Positions 1-6,718 of a stretch of 15,947 nt of DNA are shown here, one piece after another. How positions within the stretch are numbered: position 1 is the first letter of the stretch; each line of letters starts with the position of its first letter. The DNA comes from JBDNBY01 sp039767595. GTDB lineage: Bacteria > Pseudomonadota > Alphaproteobacteria > Rhodobacterales > Rhodobacteraceae. Both the position numbers and the translations under genes were made by a program. The DNA lies in the NCBI GenBank assembly GCA_039767595.1, contig JBDNBY010000139.1, positions 1 to 15,947 on the forward strand, written 5' to 3'. A model generated the notes under the pieces. The model saw only the letters and a program-made list of their open reading frames with translations. It was not told the origin of the DNA and made no database searches.

Positions 1-519
1 GCGGCGGCCTGCACGCAACCCGGATTACATCAGATCGAAGGCTCGCCATTCGCGCCAGCCGTGGATATTGGCGGGCGCGCAGAGGATCCCATCATTGTCG
101 GCAATCGCCTTATGGCCTCACAGCAATTTGATCTGGCTTTAGAGAGCTTCCAACTGGCCGCATCAAACATCGGGCAAACGGGTGGATTATTGGGGGCCAT
201 GGGATCCGCCAAGCTCGGCCTCGGGCAATTGGGCCAAGCCGAAGACATGCTCAGACGCGCCGTGCACAAAGATCCCCAATGGCCGGAACTTTGGAACAAC
301 CTTGGCGTTGTTTTGGCAGAGCGAGGGAAAATACCAGAGGCCTATCTTGTGTTCAAAAAGGCCTATGCCCTCGACAATGGCGATAGTGATACAATCCGAG
401 ATAATTTGACCCGCGCCCTCGCCGCATTGGATGAAATGACCTATGATGAGCCGCAGCAGTACCAAACACAATTCGCGCTTGCCCGCATAGACCGCAGTGT
501 CTACGCTTTGCGCAATTAA
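1..519 (+). CDS. TPR-repeat lipoprotein, TadD-like (5' end missing)
   Basis: The reading frame is open from the first base, so the true start lies upstream of the window; a GTG at 61 is the first internal start-type codon but is not needed. 172 residues are visible. The first four read A-A-A-C, which could be the end of a lipoprotein signal peptide with Cys at residue 4, though the usual Leu at -3 is not there. After a short linker, residues about 33-160 form helical TPR-like repeats, clearest in the stretch with NNLGVVLAERG and the following EAYLVFKKAYAL. Proteins of this kind accompany Tad/Flp pilus genes (TadD family, thought to help secretin or pilus assembly). The next gene, another TPR lipoprotein, begins 15 bases later, followed by a prepilin peptidase gene, which fits a Tad locus tail. 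The TadD assignment is by context; the TPR fold is better supported. Confidence 0.75.
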   Translation, partial: AAACTQPGLHQIEGSPFAPAVDIGGRAEDPIIVGNRLMASQQFDLALESFQLAASNIGQTGGLLGAMGSAKLGLGQLGQAEDMLRRAVHKDPQWPELWNNLGVVLAERGKIPEAYLVFKKAYALDNGDSDTIRDNLTRALAALDEMTYDEPQQYQTQFALARIDRSVYALRN

Positions 520-524
520 TTATT

Positions 525-528
525 GAGG
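525..528 (+). promoter_or_regulatory. Shine-Dalgarno that fixes the start at 535
   Basis: GAGG lies six bases before the ATG at 535. An alternative in-frame TTG at 523 overlaps this element and has no ribosome binding site of its own, so the ATG is preferred. Confidence 0.65.
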
Positions 529-534
529 TCATCA

Positions 535-1374
535 ATGCGTCTTATTGCGCTTAGCCTATCGCTTTTGTCCTTTGCCATGCTCAGCGCATGCGACACGCCG
601 CCCGATATCGAATCCGAGCTTAAGGATCTCAATGTCCTTGATGAGACGGATCTATCTGATCTTATGCTGACAGTCGCCGATCCGAACGAGGCGGTTGCCT
701 ATTTCTCGCGCACCTCTCTTCAATATCCTGATCGTATTGATGTGCGGCGGAATTTGGCCCTATCTTTGAATCGTGCCAAGCTGCATGAACGGGCCGCGAC
801 AACATGGGCCGATGTTGTCAAAATGAAAGGCGCCACGCCCGAAGATGGTGTGCAACATGCCGGCAGTCTTATTCGCAATGGCCAATGGGCCGAAGCCAAA
901 GCCGTCCTCAATCAAATTCCCCCGACGCATGAAACCTATGACCGCTATAGGTTTGAGGCGATGATCGCAGACGCCAACAAAGATTGGGTGCGCGCAGATA
1001 GTTTTTACGAAATCGCCGCCGGTCTGACGACCACACCGGCCAGCATTTATAACAATTGGGGATTTTCGAATTTAAACCGCGGCAATTATAATCGCGCCGA
1101 ACGCCTGTTCGAAGATGCGCTGCGCTACGAGCCAAGCCTCTTTACCGCCAAGAATAACATGGCCCTCGCCCGCGCGAAACAACGGAACTATACACTCCCT
1201 TTGATCAAAATGACCCAGCTTGAGCGGGCGCAACTGCTCTATACACTTGGCCTATCGGCGGTCAAACAGCGTGACGTCAACACCGGCCGCGAGCTATTGC
1301 TCGAAGCGGTCGCCACACACCCACAATATTTCGAAGAGGCCGAACGCGCTCTAAGTGCCCTCGGCAGCGGATAA
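535..1374 (+). CDS. TPR-repeat lipoprotein, TadD-like
   Basis: A 279-residue protein starting at the ATG with GAGG six bases upstream. Residues 1-18 are a lipoprotein signal peptide (hydrophobic LIALSLSLLSFAM) ending in the lipobox L-S-A-C with Cys19 as the lipidated residue, so the protein should sit on a membrane facing the periplasm. The rest is helical with TPR-like repeats: about residues 50-85, 80-120, 125-165, and the best one around SIYNNWGFSNLNRGNYNRAE near residues 165-200. A final repeat covers about residues 235-270. Together with the preceding TPR lipoprotein and the following CpaA-like prepilin peptidase (ATG only 5 bases after this stop), it looks like the TadD pair found at the end of roseobacter Tad pilus loci. 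Known role of the family: a pilotin or scaffold for Flp pilus assembly; the specific role here is inferred. Confidence 0.8.
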   Translation: MRLIALSLSLLSFAMLSACDTPPDIESELKDLNVLDETDLSDLMLTVADPNEAVAYFSRTSLQYPDRIDVRRNLALSLNRAKLHERAATTWADVVKMKGATPEDGVQHAGSLIRNGQWAEAKAVLNQIPPTHETYDRYRFEAMIADANKDWVRADSFYEIAAGLTTTPASIYNNWGFSNLNRGNYNRAERLFEDALRYEPSLFTAKNNMALARAKQRNYTLPLIKMTQLERAQLLYTLGLSAVKQRDVNTGRELLLEAVATHPQYFEEAERALSALGSG

Positions 1375-1379
1375 CACAT

Positions 1380-1874
1380 ATGTTTACACTCGACCCCACC
1401 GCCGCCCTTTGGTTTGCCATCGCCACCGCACCCTTAACGGCCTTTGTATGTTGGTCAGATTTGTCGAAAATGTTGATTTATAACAAGACGGTGCTGTTGC
1501 TCATGGCCGTGTTTTTCTGCATCGCGCCGTTTGTGTTGCCATAGAACGTCATCGCGTGGCAGGCGCTCTATGCGCTGATCGCTTTGGTCATTGTCTTTTT
1601 CCTCACGTCATTTGGCATTTTAGGGGCGGGCGATTCAAAGTTCATCGCCGCAGCTGCGTTGTATATCATGCCAAGTGATTGGCCGATGCTCGCTCTTTTA
1701 CTCGCGGCCACGACAATCGCAGCGGTCATTATTCATCGGGGCGCGCGGGCGCTTGGTGCCGCAAAACTCACCCCTGAGTGGGAAAGCTGGGCACGCGCCA
1801 AAGATTTTCCCTTTGGCCTCGCGCTTGGGCCGACATTATCCTTTTATCTGATCCTCTCGGCTTTGGGCGCTTAA
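1380..1874 (+). pseudogene. cpaA: Prepilin peptidase (CpaA/TadV type, A24 family) interrupted by an in-frame TAG
   Basis: From the ATG at 1380 the frame encodes a 164-residue membrane protein of the normal length for small Tad prepilin peptidases, but codon 55 is TAG (1542-1544). There is no frameshift: the same frame continues cleanly to TAA at 1872. Both catalytic aspartates of the aspartyl prepilin peptidases are present, Asp27 in W-S-D after the first membrane helix and Asp85 in the G-A-G-D motif. They lie on opposite sides of the stop, so neither fragment alone should be active. Four or five hydrophobic helices are visible. The C-terminal part with P-E-W-E-S-W and F-P-x-G-L-A-L is typical of rhodobacteral homologues as I remember them. 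The only restart codon nearby is a TTG at 1584, without a clear ribosome site. The gene's own ribosome site is also weak and it probably relies on the upstream TPR gene, 5 bases away. Possible readings: recent nonsense mutation, amber readthrough, or sequencing error. Confidence 0.8.
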
Positions 1875-1915
1875 CAGCACCTTGACCCGGCGGTGGGCAT
1901 GGCTATGTGCATAAG

Positions 1916-4330
1916 ATGAGCATCGCCCCCCTCCCCCACTCGATCCAGAGCTGGTTTGCCCGTCACGCGTGGCAACCGCACCCCCATCAGCTGGATCTCT
2001 TTGCCCGTAAAGAGGCGCCGTCGACGTTACTGATCGCCCCGACGGGGGCCGGCAAAACCCTCAGTGGGTTTTTGCCGACCTTGGCTGAATTGGCCGCGGA
2101 TGGGCCGCATGGGGGGCATAAAGGCCTCCACACGATCTATGTCTCACCGCTAAAGGCACTGGCGGCTGATATCAAACGCAACTTGACCCGCCCTGTGCAA
2201 GAGATGGGTCTTGATATTCGGATCGAGGATCGGACCGGCGACACCTCTGCAAAAATGCGCAAGACCCAGCGCGTCGATCCTCCGCAAATCTTATTGACCA
2301 CGCCAGAATCGCTCACGCTGTTGATGTCATATCCCGAAGCATCCAAAATTTTCGGAACGCTCGAGCGGGTGATCATCGATGAAATCCACGCCCTCGCCGA
2401 AAGCAAACGCGGCGATCAGCTGATGCTCACCTTGTCCCATCTACGGGCCCATGCACCAAATATGCGGCGTGTGGGCCTGTCGGCGACGGTAGATCAACCC
2501 ACTGATATTGCGCAATTTCTTGACCCAGCGAGCACCGACATCCTCTATGCTGAGGCCGGCCCGCCCCCCGACATCACCATGCTAGAGACCGCCACGCCGC
2601 CCCCTTGGGCCGGTGCAGGCGGGGCGCACGCGGTGCCCGATGTCCTAGATTTGATCAAGGCGCACAAAACAACGCTCGTCTTCCACAACACCCGCGCGCA
2701 GGCTGAGATATTCTTTCACGCGCTGTGGATGGCAAATGAGGAGGGGCTGCCCATCGCGATTCACCACGGCTCGCTTGATAAAATTCAGCGCCAACGCGTC
2801 GAAGAGGCCATGAGCCAAGGCGCCCTGCGCGCCGTCGTGTGCACGGGCACTCTTGATTTGGGAATAGATTGGGGCGACGTTGATCTTGTGATCCAAATTG
2901 GCGCCCCGAAAAATGTCAAACGTCTGGTGCAACGGATCGGCCGCGCCAATCACAGCTATAACACCCCGTCCAAGGCGATGATCGTACCGGCCAATCGATT
3001 TGAAATCATTGAATGTGTGGCGGCGCTCACGGCGGTCAAAGAGGGCCGCCTCGATGGAGAGCGCCGCGCCATGAGGCCCATGGATGTCTTGTGCCAGCAT
3101 ATTTTGGCTGTTGCATGCTCTGGGCCATTTTGCGCAGCGCAGCTCTTTGATGAAATCACCCAAGCCGGCCCCTATGCGCAGATCACACAAACGCAATTTG
3201 ATCGCTGCCTCGAGTTTTGCGCGACGGGCGGCTATGCCCTGCGCGCCTATGATCAATGGCAGCGTTTGATGCAGCGCGATGGCCTGTGGCAGCTGCGCGA
3301 TCCCCGCAGCGCGGCCCGCATTCGCATGAACATCGGGACAATCCAAGATCGCGATTTGCTCAAAGTGCGCCTCAAAGGCGTGCGCGGCGGCGCAGGTTTG
3401 GGCGAAATTGAAGAGGGCTTTGCCAGCACCTTGACCGCAGGCGATACATTTTTGATGGGCGGCAAAGTCGTCCGCTACGAAGGGCTGCGCGAATTGGTCG
3501 TCGAAGTGACCCATCGCAAAGGCCGCGAGCCTAAGATTGCCACTTTTGCCGGAACGAAATTCGCGACATCCCTTGAACTGAGCAAGGGGATTTTGGATCT
3601 GTTGCACCAAAGGTCGCCCGCGGCCCTCCCAGCTGAGACCCAACGCTGGCTGAGTTTGCAGCGCAGCTTATCGTGCATGCCAGAGTATAATTCGATACTG
3701 GTCGAAACATTTGAGCATCGCAGCAAGCCTCACCTCGTCGCCTATGGCTTTGCAGGACGCAACGCGATGCAAACTTTGGGCCTATTGATCACCAAAGAGA
3801 TGGAGGCCCGCGGCCTCGATCCGCTTGGGTTTGTCAGCACGGATTATGCCGTGATGATCTGGGGTCTGCGCACAGTGGACGATCCCGCCCCATTGTTTGA
3901 TCCAGATGTCCTTATGACAGGGTTTCAAACATGGCTGGATGGCAACGCGGTGATGAAACGGAATTTTCGGGCCGTCGCACAGATCACTGGATTAATTGAA
4001 CGCCAAGTCGCGGGCCTGCGCAAATCAGGTCGACAGACGACATTTAGCAGTGACATCCTCTATGATATGTTACGCAAATATGATCCGGATCACCTTTTGC
4101 TTGAGATCACCCGCCAAGAGGCGCTGCATGGGTTTATTGATTTCGACCGCGTCCACGATATGATCGAGCGCACAGGCGGGCGTGTCATACATCGCCAGAC
4201 GGAACGGGTGACGCCGCTGGCCGCGCCTCTCTTGCTGGAGGCGGGGCGAATACCCGTCGATGCGGCCGCCCGTGAGCGCATTCTTGTTGAAGATGCTGCC
4301 AAACTTATGCAAGAAGCAGGGTTAGAATAG
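1916..4330 (+). CDS. Ligase-associated DNA damage response DEXH box helicase (Lhr-like)
   Basis: An 804-residue superfamily 2 helicase. Visible motifs, counted from the ATG at 1916: Q-motif-like PHPHQ at 21-25, Walker A APTGAGKT at 41-48, Walker B/DEXH D-E-I-H at 155-158, motif III S-A-T at 189-191, motif VI Q-R-I-G-R-A-N at 339-345. A winged-helix region and the Lhr/DEAD-associated C-terminal region follow to the end. Length and order match the proteins that co-occur with an ATP-dependent DNA ligase, an exonuclease and the phosphoesterase PdeM, a set linked to DNA repair. The PdeM-like gene follows 28 bases downstream; no ligase or exonuclease gene is in the window. The start is uncertain: a GTG at 1907 is in frame three codons earlier, and neither has a good Shine-Dalgarno. 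The family assignment is secure; the exact repair reaction is not established from sequence. Confidence 0.93.
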   Translation: MSIAPLPHSIQSWFARHAWQPHPHQLDLFARKEAPSTLLIAPTGAGKTLSGFLPTLAELAADGPHGGHKGLHTIYVSPLKALAADIKRNLTRPVQEMGLDIRIEDRTGDTSAKMRKTQRVDPPQILLTTPESLTLLMSYPEASKIFGTLERVIIDEIHALAESKRGDQLMLTLSHLRAHAPNMRRVGLSATVDQPTDIAQFLDPASTDILYAEAGPPPDITMLETATPPPWAGAGGAHAVPDVLDLIKAHKTTLVFHNTRAQAEIFFHALWMANEEGLPIAIHHGSLDKIQRQRVEEAMSQGALRAVVCTGTLDLGIDWGDVDLVIQIGAPKNVKRLVQRIGRANHSYNTPSKAMIVPANRFEIIECVAALTAVKEGRLDGERRAMRPMDVLCQHILAVACSGPFCAAQLFDEITQAGPYAQITQTQFDRCLEFCATGGYALRAYDQWQRLMQRDGLWQLRDPRSAARIRMNIGTIQDRDLLKVRLKGVRGGAGLGEIEEGFASTLTAGDTFLMGGKVVRYEGLRELVVEVTHRKGREPKIATFAGTKFATSLELSKGILDLLHQRSPAALPAETQRWLSLQRSLSCMPEYNSILVETFEHRSKPHLVAYGFAGRNAMQTLGLLITKEMEARGLDPLGFVSTDYAVMIWGLRTVDDPAPLFDPDVLMTGFQTWLDGNAVMKRNFRAVAQITGLIERQVAGLRKSGRQTTFSSDILYDMLRKYDPDHLLLEITRQEALHGFIDFDRVHDMIERTGGRVIHRQTERVTPLAAPLLLEAGRIPVDAAARERILVEDAAKLMQEAGLE

Positions 4331-4343
4331 CCCGCGCGATCAC

Positions 4344-4349
4344 AGGAGG
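4344..4349 (+). promoter_or_regulatory. Strong Shine-Dalgarno for the phosphoesterase gene
   Basis: A perfect AGGAGG lies nine bases before the ATG at 4359, the strongest ribosome binding site in the window and decisive for that start. Confidence 0.7.
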
Positions 4350-4358
4350 TCACCACAG

Positions 4359-5030
4359 ATGAGCCATTATGCGTTTTCATTCAAGGGTCAGAACCTCTTT
4401 GCCTTAGCCTCCGGCGCCTTGTGGTGGCCTGAACAACGGGTCTTGTGCGTGTCTGATTTGCATTTGGGCAAATCTGAACGTCAGGCGCGTGAAAATGGTG
4501 TCTACCTCCCCCCCTATGAGACCCGCGATACGCTCGTGCGGCTCGAAGAGGATGTGCGCCTCTATGCACCCAAGACCGTCGTCTGTTTGGGCGATAGTTT
4601 TGATGATGTCCAAGCCGCAGAATTCATGCCCGAAGAGACCAAAACATGGATTGCCAAAATGCAGGCGGGCTGTGAATGGATCTGGATCCAAGGCAATCAT
4701 GACGCGGGTCCAGTGGATTTGGGCGGCACCTATATTGAGGATTGGGTTAAGGCGCCGCTGGTCTTTCGCCATATTGCAATCACTGGATCCGCAGGCGAGA
4801 TTTCGGGCCATTACCACCCCAAAGCGGCCATTCAAACGCGCGGCGGCGTCCAATCTCGCCGCTGTTTTTTGATCGACGAGAACAAAGTGATCATGCCGGC
4901 CTTTGGCACCTATACTGGCGGATTGCGTAGTGATGATCCGGCCTTTGCCCCGCTGATGAGTGAGGGCGCGATTGCCGTTTTGACGGGCACGACCGCGACC
5001 CCCATTCCAATGCCGCGCAAAAAAAACTAA
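4359..5030 (+). CDS. pdeM: Ligase-associated DNA damage response endonuclease/phosphoesterase PdeM
   Basis: A 223-residue calcineurin-like metallophosphoesterase with no signal peptide, therefore cytoplasmic. The metal-binding motifs appear in order: S-D-L-H-L-G-K at 32-38 (Asp33, His35), L-G-D-S-F-D-D at 77-83 (Asp79), G-N-H-D at 112-115 (Asn113, His114), His138, and G-H-Y-H-P at 150-154 (His151, His153). The spacing fits a dinuclear metal site. The SDLHLGKS motif and small size are characteristic of the PdeM family, named for its association with an ATP-dependent ligase and the Lhr-like helicase encoded just upstream. The 28-base gap and same strand suggest co-transcription. The C-terminus ends in a short basic tail, PRKKN. 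Family is certain; substrate is not known from sequence. Confidence 0.92.
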   Translation: MSHYAFSFKGQNLFALASGALWWPEQRVLCVSDLHLGKSERQARENGVYLPPYETRDTLVRLEEDVRLYAPKTVVCLGDSFDDVQAAEFMPEETKTWIAKMQAGCEWIWIQGNHDAGPVDLGGTYIEDWVKAPLVFRHIAITGSAGEISGHYHPKAAIQTRGGVQSRRCFLIDENKVIMPAFGTYTGGLRSDDPAFAPLMSEGAIAVLTGTTATPIPMPRKKN

Positions 5031-5102
5031 GGCGCACCAAACACTAGCCAATGGCCCACCGGGCACTAGTATCCTCTATGCATGCGGGGACTGCAGGTTA
5101 AC

Positions 5103-5106
5103 GAGG
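5103..5106 (+). promoter_or_regulatory. Shine-Dalgarno supporting the small lipoprotein gene
   Basis: GAGG is placed six bases before the ATG at 5113. For a 79-codon gene this is one of the main reasons to believe it is translated. Confidence 0.5.
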
Positions 5107-5112
5107 TTTATA

Positions 5113-5352
5113 ATGTATTGGGTATCAAGGCGCCGCCTTTTGTGGGTCAGCCTTTTGTTATGCGGCTGTTCATCCGTTCAAATTTATACCGGCACCGTGC
5201 CGCGTGATGTCTCGGCCAAAGAATTTCGAAAAATAGCACAGATCAAATGCGCATCCGAGCGTGGCGTTCTACTCGACACGATTTACACACGGCAACCTGC
5301 TGGGGCGCATCACGTCGTCGTGATGTGTGATACGGCCAAAACCGCGCCTTAG
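5113..5352 (+). CDS. Small putative lipoprotein, function unknown
   Basis: A 79-residue protein I do not recognise. Residues 1-19 look like a lipoprotein signal peptide: basic R-R-R at 6-8, hydrophobic LLWVSLLL, then the lipobox-like L-C-G-C with Cys19 (Cys at -2 is less usual than Ala or Ser). The mature part of about 60 residues is polar, with two further cysteines (in I-K-C-A-S-E and V-M-C-D), which could form a disulfide if exported. GAGG lies six bases before the ATG. It is the last + strand gene; 35 bases separate its stop from the end of folD on the other strand, so the two genes converge. An 82-base gap from pdeM suggests it may have its own promoter, but I see no clear one. Coding is likely; location is inferred from the signal. 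Confidence 0.65.
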   Translation: MYWVSRRRLLWVSLLLCGCSSVQIYTGTVPRDVSAKEFRKIAQIKCASERGVLLDTIYTRQPAGAHHVVVMCDTAKTAP

Positions 5353-5387
5353 GGGCGGCGCGGCCATTGCCTAGGTTAGACGCGCGG

Positions 5388-6281
5388 TTACGCCGTCAAT
5401 CCCTCGGGCTCGCTCAATCCATTGGCACGGCAAAACGCCGTTAATGTGTTGGCCAGCAAACAGGCAATTGTCATCGGACCCACGCCGCCCGGCACAGGTG
5501 TGATCGCCCCTGCTTTTTCAGCGCAAGACGCGAAATCACAATCGCCCACCAAACGCGTACCGCCATCAGGTTTATCAATGCGGTTGATCCCAACATCGAT
5601 CACAGTGGCCCCATCGCGGATCCAGTCTCCTGTGACCATTTCAGGCCGGCCCACGGCCGCGACAACGATATCCGCTTGGCGAGTGACCTCTTGGATATTT
5701 TGCGTACGTGAATGGGCGATGGTCACCGTGCAGCTGTCATTCAACAAAAGCTGTGCCATCGGCTTGCCGACAATATTCGAGCGTCCAATCACAACAGCGT
5801 TTTTACCCGACAACGAGCCGTGATGCTCGCGCAGCATCATCAAACAGCCCAGCGGCGTGCATGGCACCATCGATTTTTGACCCGTGCCCAAACGCCCAAC
5901 ATTCGAGATATGAAACCCATCAACATCTTTTGCCGGATCAATCGAGTTGATGATCAAATCTTCGTTAAAGTGCTTGGGCAATGGCAACTGCACTAAAATA
6001 CCGTGGACATTTGCATCCGAATTCAGCTGATCCAACAAAGCCAAGAGATCGGCCTCGCTGGTATCTGCTGGCAGCTTGTGCTCATACGAATTCATCCCAA
6101 CTTCGGCAGTTTGCTTGCCCTTAGAGCGCACATAAACTTGGCTTGCGGGATCTTCGCCGACGAGGACGACAGCCAGACCAGGGATCTTATTGTGCTCTTC
6201 TTTGATTTTAGTCACATGTTCAGCCACTTGGCCGCGGACCTTTGCCGCAAACGCTTTGCCGTCGATCAGATGTGCAGTCAT
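5388..6281 (-). CDS. folD: Bifunctional methylenetetrahydrofolate dehydrogenase / methenyltetrahydrofolate cyclohydrolase FolD
   Basis: A 297-residue cytoplasmic enzyme that interconverts 5,10-methylene-THF, 5,10-methenyl-THF and 10-formyl-THF with NADP. The family signatures are all present: Tyr50 and catalytic Lys54 in the YVRSKGK stretch, D-V-D-G-F-H at 118-123, P-C-T-P-L-G at 139-144, the Rossmann segment [11 protein letters not shown] at 163-173, and the C-terminal [10 protein letters not shown]. Length is normal. GAGG (6287-6290) sits five bases before the ATG. It is the last gene of a - strand group after fhs and a chorismate mutase; 84 bases separate it from the mutase stop, enough for an extra promoter. 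A GATAAT box is present there but without a convincing -35. Paired with Fhs it gives a formate-to-methylene-THF route or its reverse. Confidence 0.97.
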   Translation of the reverse strand: MTAHLIDGKAFAAKVRGQVAEHVTKIKEEHNKIPGLAVVLVGEDPASQVYVRSKGKQTAEVGMNSYEHKLPADTSEADLLALLDQLNSDANVHGILVQLPLPKHFNEDLIINSIDPAKDVDGFHISNVGRLGTGQKSMVPCTPLGCLMMLREHHGSLSGKNAVVIGRSNIVGKPMAQLLLNDSCTVTIAHSRTQNIQEVTRQADIVVAAVGRPEMVTGDWIRDGATVIDVGINRIDKPDGGTRLVGDCDFASCAEKAGAITPVPGGVGPMTIACLLANTLTAFCRANGLSEPEGLTA

Positions 6282-6365
6282 GTTATCCTCTTAACTCCGA
6301 ATATTATCTCGATATCGTTTGTGTCGCCCAGCTTCATCAACGCAAGGGCCACGTGCCGGATGCTG

Positions 6366-6686
6366 TCACTTGGCCGCGCGCACATCGTCAAACACGTTGT
6401 CCTCACGGGCAATCGACCACTCAATCATTGTCGTCCAAATCTCTTGAACAAGCCGAGGGTCCAGCGCGTTTTCTTGCGCGCATTGCACTGCGTTATCAAT
6501 AACTTGCGACACACGCTCAGGGATGCGGGCCGGCCAGCCGTTGTCCAATTTCAACGCCGCAGCGCGGTCGATATAGCGCGCGCGCTGCGCCAGTAGGTGC
6601 ACCAGCTCTCGATCCAAATCATCGATCGACAGCCGGAGCTGATCCATAGTCTTGCACTCCGAAGGTGGACGGCGATCTTTACTCAT
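6366..6686 (-). CDS. Chorismate mutase, AroQ/PchB-like
   Basis: A 106-residue all-helical protein of the AroQ class, which converts chorismate to prephenate (the related PchB also acts as isochorismate pyruvate lyase). The conserved active-site spacing is kept: Arg18, Arg35, Lys46 and Arg58 are 17, 11 and 12 residues apart, as Arg11, Arg28, Lys39 and Arg51 are in the E. coli mutase domain. The residue near the Gln88 position appears to be Glu (in A-R-E, about 95). I chose the ATG at 6686 because GAGGG lies seven bases upstream; the frame is open to an earlier start at 6716, but that lacks a ribosome site. No regulatory domain or prephenate dehydratase fusion is present. It lies 32 bases after fhs and 84 before folD, all on the - strand, so it is probably co-transcribed with one-carbon genes rather than with aromatic amino acid genes. 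Whether it is a mutase or a lyase cannot be decided here. Confidence 0.88.
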   Translation of the reverse strand: MSKDRRPPSECKTMDQLRLSIDDLDRELVHLLAQRARYIDRAAALKLDNGWPARIPERVSQVIDNAVQCAQENALDPRLVQEIWTTMIEWSIAREDNVFDDVRAAK

Positions 6687-6693
6687 ATCCATT

Positions 6694-6698
6694 CCCTC
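6694..6698 (-). promoter_or_regulatory. Shine-Dalgarno that fixes the chorismate mutase start
   Basis: On the - strand GAGGG is seven bases before the ATG at 6686. The alternative ATG that overlaps the end of this element (one base away) and the one at 6716 are therefore unlikely starts. Confidence 0.55.
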
Positions 6699-6718
6699 GA
6701 AGTGCATCTTTTTCACGT

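Noticed and set aside
523..534. TTG at 523 as start of the second TPR lipoprotein
   Set aside because: It overlaps the GAGG that serves the ATG at 535, and the lipoprotein signal is complete from 535.
1584..1874. A separate small membrane protein starting at the TTG 1584
   Set aside because: It is simply the C-terminal part of the interrupted prepilin peptidase and contains only one of the two catalytic aspartates.
2645..3643. A 332-codon open frame on the - strand opposite the helicase gene
   Set aside because: It lies wholly inside a gene with clear helicase motifs, has no recognisable domains and a low-complexity composition rich in His, Ala and Gln. Such antisense frames are common in GC-rich coding DNA.
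4404..5066. A 220-codon open frame on the - strand opposite pdeM
   Set aside because: The + strand carries all metallophosphoesterase motifs and a perfect ribosome site; the antisense frame shows no family features.
5353..5387. Terminator hairpin between the small lipoprotein and folD
   Set aside because: Only a five-base GCGCG/CGCGC pairing with a long loop and no T-run is present on either strand.
6310..6317. Palindrome CGATATCG in the gap between chorismate mutase and folD
   Set aside because: An isolated 8-bp palindrome is expected by chance and has no second copy nearby.
6003..6596. A 197-codon + strand frame across the folD start and chorismate mutase
   Set aside because: It is antisense to two well-identified genes and spans their intergenic gap; no domain or ribosome site supports it.
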